A stretch of DNA of 64,000 bases from Pedobacter endophyticus (GCF_015679185.1 NZ_CP064939.1:3720001-3784000); one strand, 5' to 3'. Numbered from the stretch's first letter, positions 26,163 to 35,409 are shown. Notes: generated from the sequence alone by a model not told the origin. Numbers and translations: made by a program.

Positions 26163-26690
26163 TTATGTTTTAACCCCATAATGTTCAATTATATAATTTT
26201 CTAAGCCCATTAGTGCAAAATTCATAGCTCTCATCACATCATCAACAGAAATTCTGTAAACCCTTAAGCCTAGAGAAATAAAATAATCTTCTCTTATTTT
26301 ATCATATACTTCTTTACCGTCGTGACTTGATCCATCAATTTCTATGATTAAGCCTAGCGCTTTTATATAGAAATCGACGATATAATTGCCAATAACTCTT
26401 TGCCTGTCGAAATCTATTTTATGGAAATTGCCTTTGGTTACCTGCATCCAAAATAATACTTCCGGCAAATTTCTTGCTTGGCGAAGTAACCGGGCTCTTT
26501 CTTTGAGCTTATTGTTATATGGAAGTTCTAAAATTAAACGTTGTTCTATTTCTATTCCGTTTATGAAAATTGGTTTTTTGTTTAACTCGCTCTTGTTTGA
26601 CACCCCGCCCTGCGGGCACCCCTCTGGGAGAGGGGAATATGAATCGCCTAAATTATTGGCAGGTATCTTAAGAATTGTTTTCATTGACAA
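26163..26690 (-). CDS. DUF559 domain endonuclease-like protein
   Basis: The 175-residue protein has a DUF559 domain at about 55-170. It includes RARLLRQARNLPEVLFWMQ, FDRQRVIGNYIVDFYIKALGLIIEIDGSSHD and YDKIREDYFISLGLRVYRIS, a Vsr/PD-(D/E)XK-like nuclease fold with conserved Asp and Glu in VDFY and IEIDG. Residues about 17-31 (SYSPLPEGCPQGG) are encoded by a palindromic repeat that also occurs on both sides of the gene. The fold suggests DNA cutting, but no target is known. The true start could be downstream of the repeat. Confidence 0.85.
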   Translation of the reverse strand: MSMKTILKIPANNLGDSYSPLPEGCPQGGVSNKSELNKKPIFINGIEIEQRLILELPYNNKLKERARLLRQARNLPEVLFWMQVTKGNFHKIDFDRQRVIGNYIVDFYIKALGLIIEIDGSSHDGKEVYDKIREDYFISLGLRVYRISVDDVMRAMNFALMGLENYIIEHYGVKT

Positions 26691-26708
26691 TTGATGTTTT
26701 TGCGCTTT

Positions 26709-26752
26709 GCAATTCCCCTCTTGAAGGGTGCCCGCAAGGCGGGGTGGTTTTT
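26709..26752. repeat. CCCCGCC/CCCCTC palindromic repeat upstream of the DUF559 gene
   Basis: Matches the in-gene unit at 26601-26640 in inverted orientation: CCCCTCTTGAAGGG, then GCCCGC and GCGGGGTGG. Confidence 0.65.
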
Positions 26753-26820
26753 ACAAACCCTAATTTACAACAATTTAAAGCCTTTCAGAAATCATAATAT
26801 TAACAATTGGTTGAACAAAC

Positions 26821-27612
26821 CTATCTCGTTTTCTTTTTCTTCGCTAAAACCTTGTGGCTGATTCTTGCGGGGCGCTCGGCCATTTCAATTGGCAAACCCA
26901 ATAAATCTCTGATTACAACCGATGCGCAGGCTCCGCCAAAGGCCGCCGGGAGGTAAGAAACCGTTCCATACGCCGATCGTTTAAAATTGCTGCCATCTGT
27001 CATAATCATCGAGCGCTTATCCATTTCTTCGTTTGAAAATACGGCCTTTATTTTATCGGCGTTCGCCAGTTTATTCAACCGCTTGCGTACATAACTGGCA
27101 AACACACATTGGTAGGTGTTTGGAAGTAACGTTACCCTCAATTTCGTTGGGTCCATTTTGCCCCCGGCGCCCATTGAACTAACAATTGGGATATTCCGTT
27201 CTAAAGCGGTAGAAAGCAGGGTGATTTTTGGCATCACACTATCAATGCAATCCATAATATAATCAAATTCCGATTCGAGAATTTCGCGGCATTTCTCTGG
27301 AGTAAGGAAACTGTTCACCACATGCAGCTTTAATTCGGGGTTGATGGCGAGTAATCGCTCGGCCATAATCGCCGCCTTACTTACACCATGGTTGGTTGCT
27401 AACGCAGGCAACTGCCTGTTGCGGTTTGTAGGATCAACAACATCGCCATCAACGATCGTCATTTCGCCAATGCCCGATCGGCAAATAAACTCGGCAGCGA
27501 AAGAACCCACACCGCCCAGGCCGATAACCAAAACGTGTTTGGATTGAAGCGTATTTATGCCTTCATCGCCTACCAAAAGGGCCGAACGGGAAAGCCATGC
27601 TGTATCTGACAT
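26821..27612 (-). CDS. tcdA: tRNA threonylcarbamoyladenosine dehydratase
   Basis: A ThiF/E1-like protein of 263 residues, the size of TcdA (CsdL/YgdL), which cyclises t6A37 of tRNAs to ct6A with ATP. Visible elements: VLVIGLGGVGSFAAEFICRSGIG (nucleotide-binding loop near 28-50), the adenylation site NRNRQLPAL near 63-71, and IMDCIDSVMPKI. The C-terminal PAAFGGACASVVIRDLLG segment is typical of the family. It precedes tatD on the minus strand (48 bp apart). Confidence 0.9.
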   Translation of the reverse strand: MSDTAWLSRSALLVGDEGINTLQSKHVLVIGLGGVGSFAAEFICRSGIGEMTIVDGDVVDPTNRNRQLPALATNHGVSKAAIMAERLLAINPELKLHVVNSFLTPEKCREILESEFDYIMDCIDSVMPKITLLSTALERNIPIVSSMGAGGKMDPTKLRVTLLPNTYQCVFASYVRKRLNKLANADKIKAVFSNEEMDKRSMIMTDGSNFKRSAYGTVSYLPAAFGGACASVVIRDLLGLPIEMAERPARISHKVLAKKKKTR

Positions 27613-27660
27613 ATTTTTATTGATATTCGAAAACGGACTTATTTTTAATTGTTTTTACCA

Positions 27661-28323
27661 TCAAAAACCGGATTGATAATGCGGTTCCAATTGGCAAAAA
27701 ATGCGAGCTTTGAGATCATCTACAGCACATTTTTTTAAATTGGCTGCGGCGAGGTAAACTTCTTTAATGGGAACTTCCGAATCATCAGTTTCCAAAAAGA
27801 AATCATCGATCTGCTGAATCAAATTTGTAACGCCAGAATTAGGTTTTAAGAGACTAGCTCCAAAGGAGAGCAAAAATCCTTTACCCAGTAACTGTTTGCC
27901 CATTTCTTCGCTTTTATTAAAGCCGTGAATAATCATCGGAACCTTGACTTTTAATTGCTCCTTCATTTCAATCAGCTCGGCAAAAGCCTTTACGCAATGA
28001 ATAATGATTGGCTTTTGTAAGTGCTCCGCGATGGCAATTTGCTTTTCAAAAATAATAATCTGGTTGTCCAGACTTTCGCCTTTCAACTTATCTAAACCAC
28101 ATTCGCCGATCAGTTTTACGTTCGGCTGCTTCGCCAAAACAGAAAGATATTTCAGTTGCATTTCTAAGTTTTCCAAAATGGCGTACCACGGATGCAGCCC
28201 TATCGAAATGGGCCTGGTTTTGGGCATCGCCAGGAAAATATCGCTCGTTAACGATAAGCTTTGGATGCTCGTTTCGTCATGTTTTTGGGCACTTTTGTGG
28301 CTATGTATATCAAGAAAATCCAT
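27661..28323 (-). CDS. TatD family hydrolase
   Basis: The 220-residue protein keeps the TatD barrel start DIHSHK, the GLHPWYAI segment, the GECGLDKL metal-binding motif near residue 95 and IIHCVKAFAELIEM with the conserved His. TatD-like enzymes are metal-dependent nucleases. The protein is shorter than the usual 255-265 residues, as in a short Bacteroidota group. An overlap with tcdA is absent, but the two genes are close and in the same orientation. Confidence 0.85.
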   Translation of the reverse strand: MDFLDIHSHKSAQKHDETSIQSLSLTSDIFLAMPKTRPISIGLHPWYAILENLEMQLKYLSVLAKQPNVKLIGECGLDKLKGESLDNQIIIFEKQIAIAEHLQKPIIIHCVKAFAELIEMKEQLKVKVPMIIHGFNKSEEMGKQLLGKGFLLSFGASLLKPNSGVTNLIQQIDDFFLETDDSEVPIKEVYLAAANLKKCAVDDLKARIFCQLEPHYQSGF

Positions 28324-28405
28324 CGATATACAAAGATAAGATTTTACAAAATGTATTTACTCTGTAAAGAATTTAATGGTAATCTATAAAATTAGTCGAC
28401 TTTGC

Positions 28406-28413
28406 TAACTTTG
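28406..28413 (+). promoter_or_regulatory. -7 element TAACTTTG of the thioredoxin-like gene
   Basis: TAACTTTG matches TAnnTTTG 21 bases before the ATG at 28435. No good -33 TTTG box is present at the expected distance, so only the -7 element is supported. Confidence 0.4.
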
Positions 28414-28434
28414 CTTTTATTATTAGAAAAAATC

Positions 28435-28974
28435 ATGAAAAATCTATTAGTCTTATTAACGGCTGTTCTTATTTCGGGCGCAGCATTTGGTCAGGCCAAA
28501 ACGGCTGGTGTGCATATTTACAATCCCGAAGCCAACGCCATGGCCGATATTAAAGCGGCAACAGAAAAGGCAGCCAAAGCCAACAAACACGTGCTTGTTC
28601 AGGTGGGGGGTAACTGGTGCACGTGGTGTATTGCGTTCCACAATTTGGTTGATACCACCGCAAGCTTGAAACAAACCATTAACGATAATTACGAGTACAT
28701 TTTGGTAAACTGGGACAAGGATCATCACAATGATGAAGCGATGAAATACCTCGGTTTTCCGAACCGTTTTGGCTATCCGGTATTTGTGGTATTAGATGGT
28801 AAAGGCAAGGTTTTGCACATCGAAAATTCATCGTATCTTGAATCTGATGAAATTGGCGCCAATGGAAGAAAAAAAGTTGGACATGATGTGAAAAAGATCA
28901 CTTCGTTTTTGAAAGGCTGGACAGTTGCTGCCGTTGATCCTGAAAACTACAAACCAAAAAAGACAGCAGGCTAG
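28435..28974 (+). CDS. Exported thioredoxin-fold protein
   Basis: The ATG at 28435 gives MKNLLVLLTAVLISGAAFGQ, a Sec signal peptide cleaved near residue 20, and 179 residues overall. The thioredoxin active site is GGNWCTWCIAFH (CxxC near residues 63-66 of the protein), followed by NYEYILVNWDKDHH and GYPVFVVLDGKGKVL. It probably reduces or isomerises disulfides in the periplasm. An in-frame start 11 codons upstream would give a Leu-rich N-terminus and is rejected. A bidirectional terminator follows. Confidence 0.9.
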   Translation: MKNLLVLLTAVLISGAAFGQAKTAGVHIYNPEANAMADIKAATEKAAKANKHVLVQVGGNWCTWCIAFHNLVDTTASLKQTINDNYEYILVNWDKDHHNDEAMKYLGFPNRFGYPVFVVLDGKGKVLHIENSSYLESDEIGANGRKKVGHDVKKITSFLKGWTVAAVDPENYKPKKTAG

Positions 28975-29040
28975 GACGCTAAATGACTAAAGCTGAAACG
29001 CTAAAGCAGAGGGCTAAGGTAAACAGCCAAAAATTATAGA

Positions 29041-29083
29041 AAAGCCGCAGTTTTCAGACCTATGTCTGTAAGCCTGCGGCTTT
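29041..29083. terminator. Bidirectional terminator between convergent genes
   Basis: AAAGCCGCAG (29041-29050) pairs with CTGCGGCTTT (29074-29083). T-rich sequence follows on the plus strand and an A-rich lead on the other, so it can serve both the thioredoxin-like gene and the acidic protein gene. Confidence 0.8.
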
Positions 29084-29088
29084 CATTT

Positions 29089-29304
29089 TTAATCGTTCAG
29101 ATCTTCTTCGTCGTTACGATCAACATCATCTAAATTCAGTTCGTACGATGCTCTCGAAGCTTCGTCAGCCTGCTCCAGTAAATCCTTATCGTGCTCGATA
29201 TTGGTATCATCGCCATCCAGTTCATTTATGTTTTCGGTATCGTCCTCTCTGCGTAAAGCATCATTTGGGTCGTTCGAATAATCTTCGTCTTGTGGATCTA
29301 TCAT
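29089..29304 (-). CDS. Small acidic hypothetical protein
   Basis: The ATG at 29304 gives a 71-residue, Asp/Glu/Asn-rich protein starting MIDPQDEDYSNDPND and ending RNDEEDLND, with no hydrophobic segment. The open frame reaches 29445, but its first 47 codons encode a hydrophobic, low-quality sequence over AT-rich DNA and are not included. Similar short acidic proteins occur in related genomes without an assigned role. It is convergent with the thioredoxin-like gene. Confidence 0.6.
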   Translation of the reverse strand: MIDPQDEDYSNDPNDALRREDDTENINELDGDDTNIEHDKDLLEQADEASRASYELNLDDVDRNDEEDLND

Positions 29305-29477
29305 AACTTTTGGGTTTTTAATAGATAATGATTTTAAGGCAGAAATTGTTTTAAGTTTTTTGAAGCAGAAAGATTGGTAGTTAAACTCAAATACAAACAA
29401 AAAATGCCAGATAAAGTTATCCGGCATTTTATTTAAGATCATCAAGTTGTCAAGCCTTTGCAGGCGAAAGTTGCGGA

Positions 29478-31175
29478 TTATAACCCGTCGCCGAATTTAT
29501 AATTTGGCAAAATACTCACCGGTAATTTCCCCGATGGGATTAATCGGTTGTTGATTACTGCTGCGGCCGAAACCTGCATGTAATCTTCTTTTTGATAACC
29601 AATAACTAAGCCTTTGCTCTTTTCGAGGCCTGGCAAACCCGCGAGGTTATAAGGGTTGGCAAATAACGCGAACACCGCATTTTTTGCTGATAAATCTTTA
29701 ATAAAATTTTTGACACCAGCATTTAACGGGATGTTATTTGCAGGCCGCGATCGGCTATCGTGAATACCAACAATTATTTGATCAAAAGCAGCCACTTCCC
29801 TGGCAATGTTAGAGATTTGTGTGCTCGACGCATCTTTATCCAACACATAATAAACAGAATTATAATAGCCTTTCGAAATTTCTTTCTGAAAGCGGGTAAC
29901 CCCCGGAACGCCAATGCTGATAATTGCGGTTCTTCTGATCGGAATTAGATTTTTGATATATTCTTTGCCTCTTAACAGCGTAACCGAGGCATTGGCCAAT
30001 TGCTGTACGAGCGCATTGCTCGTATTGCGGTTAATGCCCGCACTTAGGCCCGGAATGGCAATTGTATCTCTATTTGCAAAACCAGCCCAATATTTGGCAG
30101 TCAGAATTTTTTTAACACTTTCGTTAATGGTATTTATATCTACACGACCTTGACGAATCGCCTTTCTGATTAATTTGTTTGCCCTCTCGCTGTTCTCCGA
30201 AAGCTCCAAGATGTCGTTTCCGGCAATAATGCCCCTCAAATCTGCCTCGCCTTCCTTAAAATATTTTACCACGCCCTTCATGTCCATCGCATCAGAAATA
30301 ATCAGACCTTTAAAGCCGAGTTTTTCCTTTAAAATGCCTGTTACGATAGGTTTTGATAGGGTAGAGGGTAAGTTTTTTGTAGTATCGAGCGATGGAATGT
30401 TCATGTGGGCAATCATAATTCCCGATGCACCTTCTTTTATCAGCTGCTTAAAGGGGTACATTTCAAGGCTATCTAAGCGTGCGGCGCTAAAAGTAAGCTG
30501 CGGTAAATCGTAATGAGAATCTACATCAGTATCGCCGTGGCCCGGAAAGTGCTTCAATGTGGTAAGCAAGCCGCCCTCTTGCATCCCTTTCATGTAAGCA
30601 CCAGTTTTGCTGGCCACGTTAAATTTGTTTTCGCCAAACGATCGATAATTGATTACCGGATTTTTAGGATTATTGTTAATGTCTGCATCAGGTGCTAAAT
30701 TCATTTGCATGCCCAAACGCTTATAATCTTTGGCCACTTCGAGCCCCATTCTATAAAGTAAATCCTTATTTTGAATTGCACCCAATGTCATTTGATAAGG
30801 ATACGAAATGGTGCTATCCAGGCGCATGCCAAGGCCCCATTCGCCATCGTTGGCCACAATTAAGGGTACTCGGCTCAACTTTTGGTACGCATTGGTAGCA
30901 ATTGCCTGTCGCACCGGGCCACCCTGAAAAAAGATAACGCCACCTAGTTGCTCCTTCTTAATTACCTGCCCAACCGAGTCAATGTATTTTTGGCCCAGGT
31001 TGGTATGCGCCCTAACAAAGAACATCTGCGCAATACGCTCTCGTCGGTTTAATTTTCTGAATACCGAATCAACCCATTTCGGTTGATTGGCTAGCATTTC
31101 TAAATAGGTTTTCTGTTGTGCGCCTGCAGAAAATGCAACAGCGCAAAACGCAAATAATATGAATCTCTTTTTCAC
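29478..31175 (-). CDS. Glycoside hydrolase family 3 enzyme (beta-N-acetylhexosaminidase-like)
   Basis: A GTG start at 31175 gives a signal peptide, VKKRFILFAFCAVAFSAGAQ (first residue read as Met), and 565 residues. GH3 landmarks: KHFPGHGDTDVDSHYDLP near residue 220, the His/Asp loop of NagZ-type hexosaminidases, and LIISDAMDMKGV with the catalytic Asp. A second domain (TAIISIGVPGVTRFQ onward) lacks the beta-lactamase fusion seen in longer Bacteroidota homologues. It should cut beta-linked GlcNAc residues in the periplasm, a source of substrate for NagA. The 31220 start would delay the signal peptide and is not preferred. Confidence 0.88.
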   Translation of the reverse strand: MKKRFILFAFCAVAFSAGAQQKTYLEMLANQPKWVDSVFRKLNRRERIAQMFFVRAHTNLGQKYIDSVGQVIKKEQLGGVIFFQGGPVRQAIATNAYQKLSRVPLIVANDGEWGLGMRLDSTISYPYQMTLGAIQNKDLLYRMGLEVAKDYKRLGMQMNLAPDADINNNPKNPVINYRSFGENKFNVASKTGAYMKGMQEGGLLTTLKHFPGHGDTDVDSHYDLPQLTFSAARLDSLEMYPFKQLIKEGASGIMIAHMNIPSLDTTKNLPSTLSKPIVTGILKEKLGFKGLIISDAMDMKGVVKYFKEGEADLRGIIAGNDILELSENSERANKLIRKAIRQGRVDINTINESVKKILTAKYWAGFANRDTIAIPGLSAGINRNTSNALVQQLANASVTLLRGKEYIKNLIPIRRTAIISIGVPGVTRFQKEISKGYYNSVYYVLDKDASSTQISNIAREVAAFDQIIVGIHDSRSRPANNIPLNAGVKNFIKDLSAKNAVFALFANPYNLAGLPGLEKSKGLVIGYQKEDYMQVSAAAVINNRLIPSGKLPVSILPNYKFGDGL

Positions 31176-31445
31176 GTTGTAATGTTGTATCCGATTGCGC
31201 GAAGTTAACAATCGAAACACGAATTAAACAAAAACTAATCCAAGTAAAGAATTTAATACAATAGGTTGTAAATAGGCATAAGTGGCGGTGAAAAATGTGG
31301 GTAATATAGATTAAAAAAAGTGGGGGACACGCCGTCTTTTGGGTTCTCGCTCTGCAAACAACGTGATCTGCCAAAAATTAAAACATAATCGAAAGTGAGC
31401 GGTTAATTATATAGCGCTCCGCAATGTTTACTAAAATCTACAGTT

Positions 31446-31625
31446 ATGAAAAACACGAGCATTCCAAAAAACAACCCAACGGTTCAGGGCAATTCTATTG
31501 CAGACAGGGCGAACCACGATGTAAAGACCGATAAGAAAATGCAGGGAATTACGAATGGTGGCGGCCAACGTTCTGATCAAACCTCAAACAAAGACAATCA
31601 ACGTAAGGTTGACAACAAAAAATAG
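31446..31625 (+). CDS. Short hydrophilic hypothetical protein (59 aa)
   Basis: ATG at 31446 to TAG at 31625 encodes a 59-residue peptide starting MKNTSIPKNNPTVQGN and ending GGQRSDQTSNKDNQRKVDNKK. It is rich in Asn, Lys, Gln and Asp and has no hydrophobic segment, so it is probably disordered. Codon use is orderly and the frame is not a repeat. It lies alone between two minus-strand genes, about 220 bp from the GH3 start. It resembles short stress-associated peptides of Bacteroidota, but its function is unknown. Confidence 0.6.
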   Translation: MKNTSIPKNNPTVQGNSIADRANHDVKTDKKMQGITNGGGQRSDQTSNKDNQRKVDNKK

Positions 31626-31684
31626 CGATTTTTAATGCTGAGCCCACCAGGTGTTATGCGCTTAGTGGGCTTGGCAAATTTCGC

Positions 31685-32371
31685 TTAGGTGCCCTGGCGG
31701 GCCAGCGCTATAATATCTTTCCCCTCCAATATTTTTCGCTCGTTATGATGCTTCAGTGTATTAATCATCGCATCGCCGAGTTCTTCCATTGTGCAAAACC
31801 CGTTCGGGAAAAATTTCCTTCCCAGTGGGAACATCCAATTGATGTATTTATAAAACTTGTGAGCAAACTTCTGCCCCGGAATGGGTTTAATAAAACCAGG
31901 CCTAAAATTAAATACCTGCTCAAAAGGCAATTGATATAAGTCGGTTTCCGTATCGCCCTTTACTTTTTGCCATTTTAAGCGTCCGTTTTTATTCGTTCCG
32001 CTGCCAGAAACGTAACAAAACGTCATCGCGTTATTTAGTTTACTTAACGTTTGGGCAACATGCATTGTAAGCGTGTAAGTCATTTTAAAGTACACATCGT
32101 CGGCAACCCCAACCGAGCTGATGCCCAGGCAGAAAAAGCATGCATTATAACTGGAAAGGTGTTGCTCAATAGACGAAAAATCGAAGAAATCTTTATGGAT
32201 TATTTCCTTTAGCTTGGGATGGGCATAACCGCAGGTTTTGCGATTGATTACCAAAACGGAATCAATTTCAGCGCTTTTAAGGCACTGAATTAGAACACCT
32301 TCTCCAACCATGCCCGTACTTCCAGTTATAATTACCTTGTTTTTACCCCTTGGTTCTTCCATAAAATTCAA
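31685..32371 (-). CDS. NAD(P)-binding epimerase/SDR-type protein
   Basis: The 228-residue protein has an N-terminal Rossmann motif, KVIITGSTGMVGEGVL, and CFFCLGISSVGVAD. It resembles the HTATIP2/TIP30-like short-chain dehydrogenase group, in which the catalytic Tyr-x3-Lys is often lost. Here YFKMTYTLTMHVAQ and TFCYVSGSGTNKNGRLKWQKVKG stand in the corresponding places. Substrate and cofactor choice are unclear. It is followed on the minus strand by nothing closely coupled; upstream lies the CarboxypepD_reg gene (21 bp). Confidence 0.82.
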   Translation of the reverse strand: MNFMEEPRGKNKVIITGSTGMVGEGVLIQCLKSAEIDSVLVINRKTCGYAHPKLKEIIHKDFFDFSSIEQHLSSYNACFFCLGISSVGVADDVYFKMTYTLTMHVAQTLSKLNNAMTFCYVSGSGTNKNGRLKWQKVKGDTETDLYQLPFEQVFNFRPGFIKPIPGQKFAHKFYKYINWMFPLGRKFFPNGFCTMEELGDAMINTLKHHNERKILEGKDIIALARQGT

Positions 32372-32392
32372 TTTAACTAATAACTGTTGAAG

Positions 32393-33145
32393 TTAACGTT
32401 TGTTTGGTTTAACGAATTCTGCATAACTTCTTTTTATATACATCAATAGCTGATAATCGCTCATCTTCTTTACCTCTACTGCAGTTGGGAGATATCTATC
32501 GACAAAAATTTGTAGTGAATCATTTGCAAGACCTGTAATATCGACAATTTTTTTGGCGTTAAAGCGGCGATTGATGTAATTGCTCTCCTCATCTTTCAAT
32601 TGTACTTTCTGCAGTTTTGAAATGGATGATTTATCCTTTGTGAGTAAGCCAATTGTTTTTAAAACATCAAAACTGATGATGGAAGAAGTAGAGTTTGATA
32701 CCAAATTTGAACCTGGTTGCTTACGCCTAAGTCCTTTTTTTACTAAAACATCTTTTATCGTTGGCGCCTTATAGTCGAAAATGTTAGCATACTCTTTTCG
32801 CATTTTTAACGAATCGGCCAGATAATCTCTTTTAGATACAATAGTAATATCATCTAATGTGATAGAAGTTGGCCTAAGATAGATTTTTACGTTCGGGAAG
32901 ATGGTTAACAGGCTCAATTCATCATCTTGATAGCCGAGTTTATGGATTTTTACAGATCCCAATGTACCTACTACGCCGAGTTTAAATGTCCCATCTGCCG
33001 CAGTGAAAGTATTTCGCAAACCATAACTTATCACAACATGCGCTAAAGGCAACTTTGTCGACATATCAAATACTTGCCCATTAATTTGTTGGGCGCATAC
33101 GTTACACGATAGAGCAATTAATGCAAACAATAACAGCGTTTTCAT
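32393..33145 (-). CDS. CarboxypepD_reg-like domain secreted protein
   Basis: The 250-residue protein begins MKTLLLFALIALSCNVCAQQ, a signal peptide, and then has a carboxypeptidase-regulatory-like beta sandwich at about 20-105 (INGQVFDMSTKLPLAHVVISY, LGYQDDELSL, LDDITIVSK). Such domains precede outer-membrane receptors or are free periplasmic proteins in Bacteroidota. The remainder is Lys/Ser-rich, without a TonB-dependent barrel, so this is a stand-alone member. Related proteins lie at 45.3-46.8 kb. Confidence 0.82.
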   Translation of the reverse strand: MKTLLLFALIALSCNVCAQQINGQVFDMSTKLPLAHVVISYGLRNTFTAADGTFKLGVVGTLGSVKIHKLGYQDDELSLLTIFPNVKIYLRPTSITLDDITIVSKRDYLADSLKMRKEYANIFDYKAPTIKDVLVKKGLRRKQPGSNLVSNSTSSIISFDVLKTIGLLTKDKSSISKLQKVQLKDEESNYINRRFNAKKIVDITGLANDSLQIFVDRYLPTAVEVKKMSDYQLLMYIKRSYAEFVKPNKR

Positions 33146-33234
33146 AGATAACTGGTTTTTTCTAAAGTACCAATTAAAACGCTGAACCGTAAAAGTTTAA
33201 CAAATGTTAACCTGTTCACTGTTTTAATGCGCAT

Positions 33235-33266
33235 AAAAAAAGGATAGCTTTTTTGGGCTATCCTTT
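33235..33266 (-). terminator. Terminator of the S9 peptidase gene
   Basis: AAAGGATAGC (33239-33248) and GCTATCCTTT (33257-33266) form a 10-bp stem, followed on the minus strand by a T run. Confidence 0.85.
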
Positions 33267-33270
33267 CCTA

Positions 33271-35409
33271 TTATCTTGTTGGTCCTTTAATCAGGTAATC
33301 TTTTGGTGGTTCTGCACCTAATAAATTTTGTACAAAGTAATCCCATCTTCTTCTCATCATATACGGCGAATACGCTCCGTAACCATGCGCACTATTCGGA
33401 AATATCACTAAATCGAACGATTTATTTGCTTTTTCCAGCGCTTCTACTACCAATAAAGTATTGTAAGGAGGCACGTTATCGTCCATCATTCCATGTACGA
33501 GCATCAGTTTTCCCTTTAGGTTTTTAGCGTAGTTTTGATTGGCCTGCGCTTCATAATCTGAGTTCTCCACAAAACCATTGTAGCGTTCGCCCCAATCGTC
33601 TTCATAATTTCTGTTATCGTGATTCCCTGACTCAGCAATGCCTACCTTAAAGAAATCGGGATAACGGAACATGGCAGCCGCGGTAGCAAATCCGCCGCCC
33701 GAATGACCCCAGATACCAACTCTTGTAGTGTCAATCGGAAACTTTTCTGAAAGTTGTTTAATCGCAGTAATCTGATCAGGCAAAGTATTTTCCGCCATGT
33801 TGCCATAGCTCATATCGTGAAAGCTTTTAGAGCGATCAGGGTTGCTGGTGCCTTCAATTACCACAACAATAAAGCCCAATTCGGCCAAGGCCTGGTTATC
33901 GCCACGCGAAGCAGCAAACGACCAGTTACCAACGCTTCCGCCTTGAGGGCCCGGATAAATGTAATCGATCACCGGGTATTTTTTACCCGATTCCATTTTC
34001 GTTGGCGTAAAAACCAAACCGTAAATGTCAGTTTTGCCATCGTGTGCCTTCACCGAAACCGGAGTTGGCGCTTTCCAGCCCGTTGCAGCTAGCCTGCTCA
34101 CGTCGGTTTTTTCTAATGATAGCAGCAGCTTTCCGTTCAAGTCTCTCAAAACCGTAACCGATGGTACATTTGGTTGAGAGTAAGTATCTAAAATGTATTT
34201 TCCTGATGGAGAAAAGGTACTGATGTGGTTGCCCTCTTCTGGTGTTAACGAAACGAGGTTTTTGCCATCGAAACCGATCTTATACAAATGCGTAAAATAA
34301 GGGTTTCCTGCCTCGCGGCCATTGCCAACAAAATAGATGGTGCGTGTTTTCTCATCCACTTTTAGCACCCTTGCAACTACAAAATCGCCCTTGGTAATTT
34401 GGTTTTTGAGCTTTCCCGTAGTCGAGTCATATAAATAAAGATGTCCCCAGTTATCTCTTTCCGAGTACCAGATAATTTCTTTTGATGCAGGTAAATAGCT
34501 CCAGTTTATCGCCCCCTGGCCCGATTCGTACTGGGTTTTTACCTTTTCTTCGAAAACTTCCCGAACTGCACCGGTTAATGCGTTTGCAATTCTGAATTTT
34601 TCAATTTTATGGTCTCTCGAAGTTGAAACAAAAGCCAGTTCAGTTCCGTCTGCCTTCCAGTCAATATCATCAAACGTTCCGCTGCTCGAAATATCATCAC
34701 TCAAGGTTGCCCGGTGCGGATCGGGAGCTACATCAAGCGAAATCACCTTGGGGTTTACCACATCAATCACCACTCTTCTGATCGTAGGAATTTCCTTATC
34801 GTCGGGAAGCGGATATTTCCACGTACTCAGCGTTGGCGAGCCTACGTTGGTACTTACCAAATACATATCTTTCGAGTTGCGCTGATCTTGCTGAAAGGTA
34901 GCTATCTTTTTTGAGTCGGGCGACCAACGGAGGATCGGTGCATCGCTGTGTTTCCATCCCGCATTGTCGGTGGCGTAGCCATAATCTTTTATGCCATCTG
35001 TGGTAAGCTGCGTTAGCTGGCCGTTTGCAATATCTTTAACATAAAGGTTGTAATCTTTTATTAAGATCGATTTTTTACCATCGGGCGATAGAACCTCATT
35101 TCTACTGTTGCCACGCATGCTGCCCGGCGTGTTGTTGCTGTTTTTGTACGCAGTGGTTAACTTTTTGCTTTTTGCTGCAGGATCGACCAGATAGGTTTGC
35201 TCACCGCTCGGGGTTTTTACCGTGTACCAGAATTTATCGTTTTCAAGCCATTTCGGTCTCACCGTACCGCCATCGATAAGTGGCTCGGTATTGTAACTCA
35301 TAAAGCGTTCGGCACGCTCGTAATCTTGAGCCGTTAATGCCTGCTTTTGTTGAGCACTTGCTGTAAGCGCCAAAGAACAAGCCGCTATGCTCAGCCAATA
35401 TTTATTCAT
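33271..35409 (-). CDS. Dipeptidyl peptidase IV-like S9 family peptidase
   Basis: The 712-residue exported protein (signal peptide MNKYWLSIAACSLALTASAQQ) has the DPP IV layout: an N-terminal beta-propeller (about 60-450) and a C-terminal alpha/beta hydrolase domain. The nucleophile elbow is GHSGGG, with the Asp in MMDDNVPPYNT and the His in SAHGYGAYSP. It should remove dipeptides from proline-containing substrates in the periplasm, and serves protein use in these bacteria. The stop is followed at once by a terminator. A 422-bp spacer with an operator-like palindrome lies upstream. Confidence 0.92.
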   Translation of the reverse strand: MNKYWLSIAACSLALTASAQQKQALTAQDYERAERFMSYNTEPLIDGGTVRPKWLENDKFWYTVKTPSGEQTYLVDPAAKSKKLTTAYKNSNNTPGSMRGNSRNEVLSPDGKKSILIKDYNLYVKDIANGQLTQLTTDGIKDYGYATDNAGWKHSDAPILRWSPDSKKIATFQQDQRNSKDMYLVSTNVGSPTLSTWKYPLPDDKEIPTIRRVVIDVVNPKVISLDVAPDPHRATLSDDISSSGTFDDIDWKADGTELAFVSTSRDHKIEKFRIANALTGAVREVFEEKVKTQYESGQGAINWSYLPASKEIIWYSERDNWGHLYLYDSTTGKLKNQITKGDFVVARVLKVDEKTRTIYFVGNGREAGNPYFTHLYKIGFDGKNLVSLTPEEGNHISTFSPSGKYILDTYSQPNVPSVTVLRDLNGKLLLSLEKTDVSRLAATGWKAPTPVSVKAHDGKTDIYGLVFTPTKMESGKKYPVIDYIYPGPQGGSVGNWSFAASRGDNQALAELGFIVVVIEGTSNPDRSKSFHDMSYGNMAENTLPDQITAIKQLSEKFPIDTTRVGIWGHSGGGFATAAAMFRYPDFFKVGIAESGNHDNRNYEDDWGERYNGFVENSDYEAQANQNYAKNLKGKLMLVHGMMDDNVPPYNTLLVVEALEKANKSFDLVIFPNSAHGYGAYSPYMMRRRWDYFVQNLLGAEPPKDYLIKGPTR

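Noticed and set aside
26163..26690. Intact restriction-modification or Vsr-type repair locus
   Set aside because: Only a DUF559 protein is present, with no methyltransferase or specificity gene nearby.
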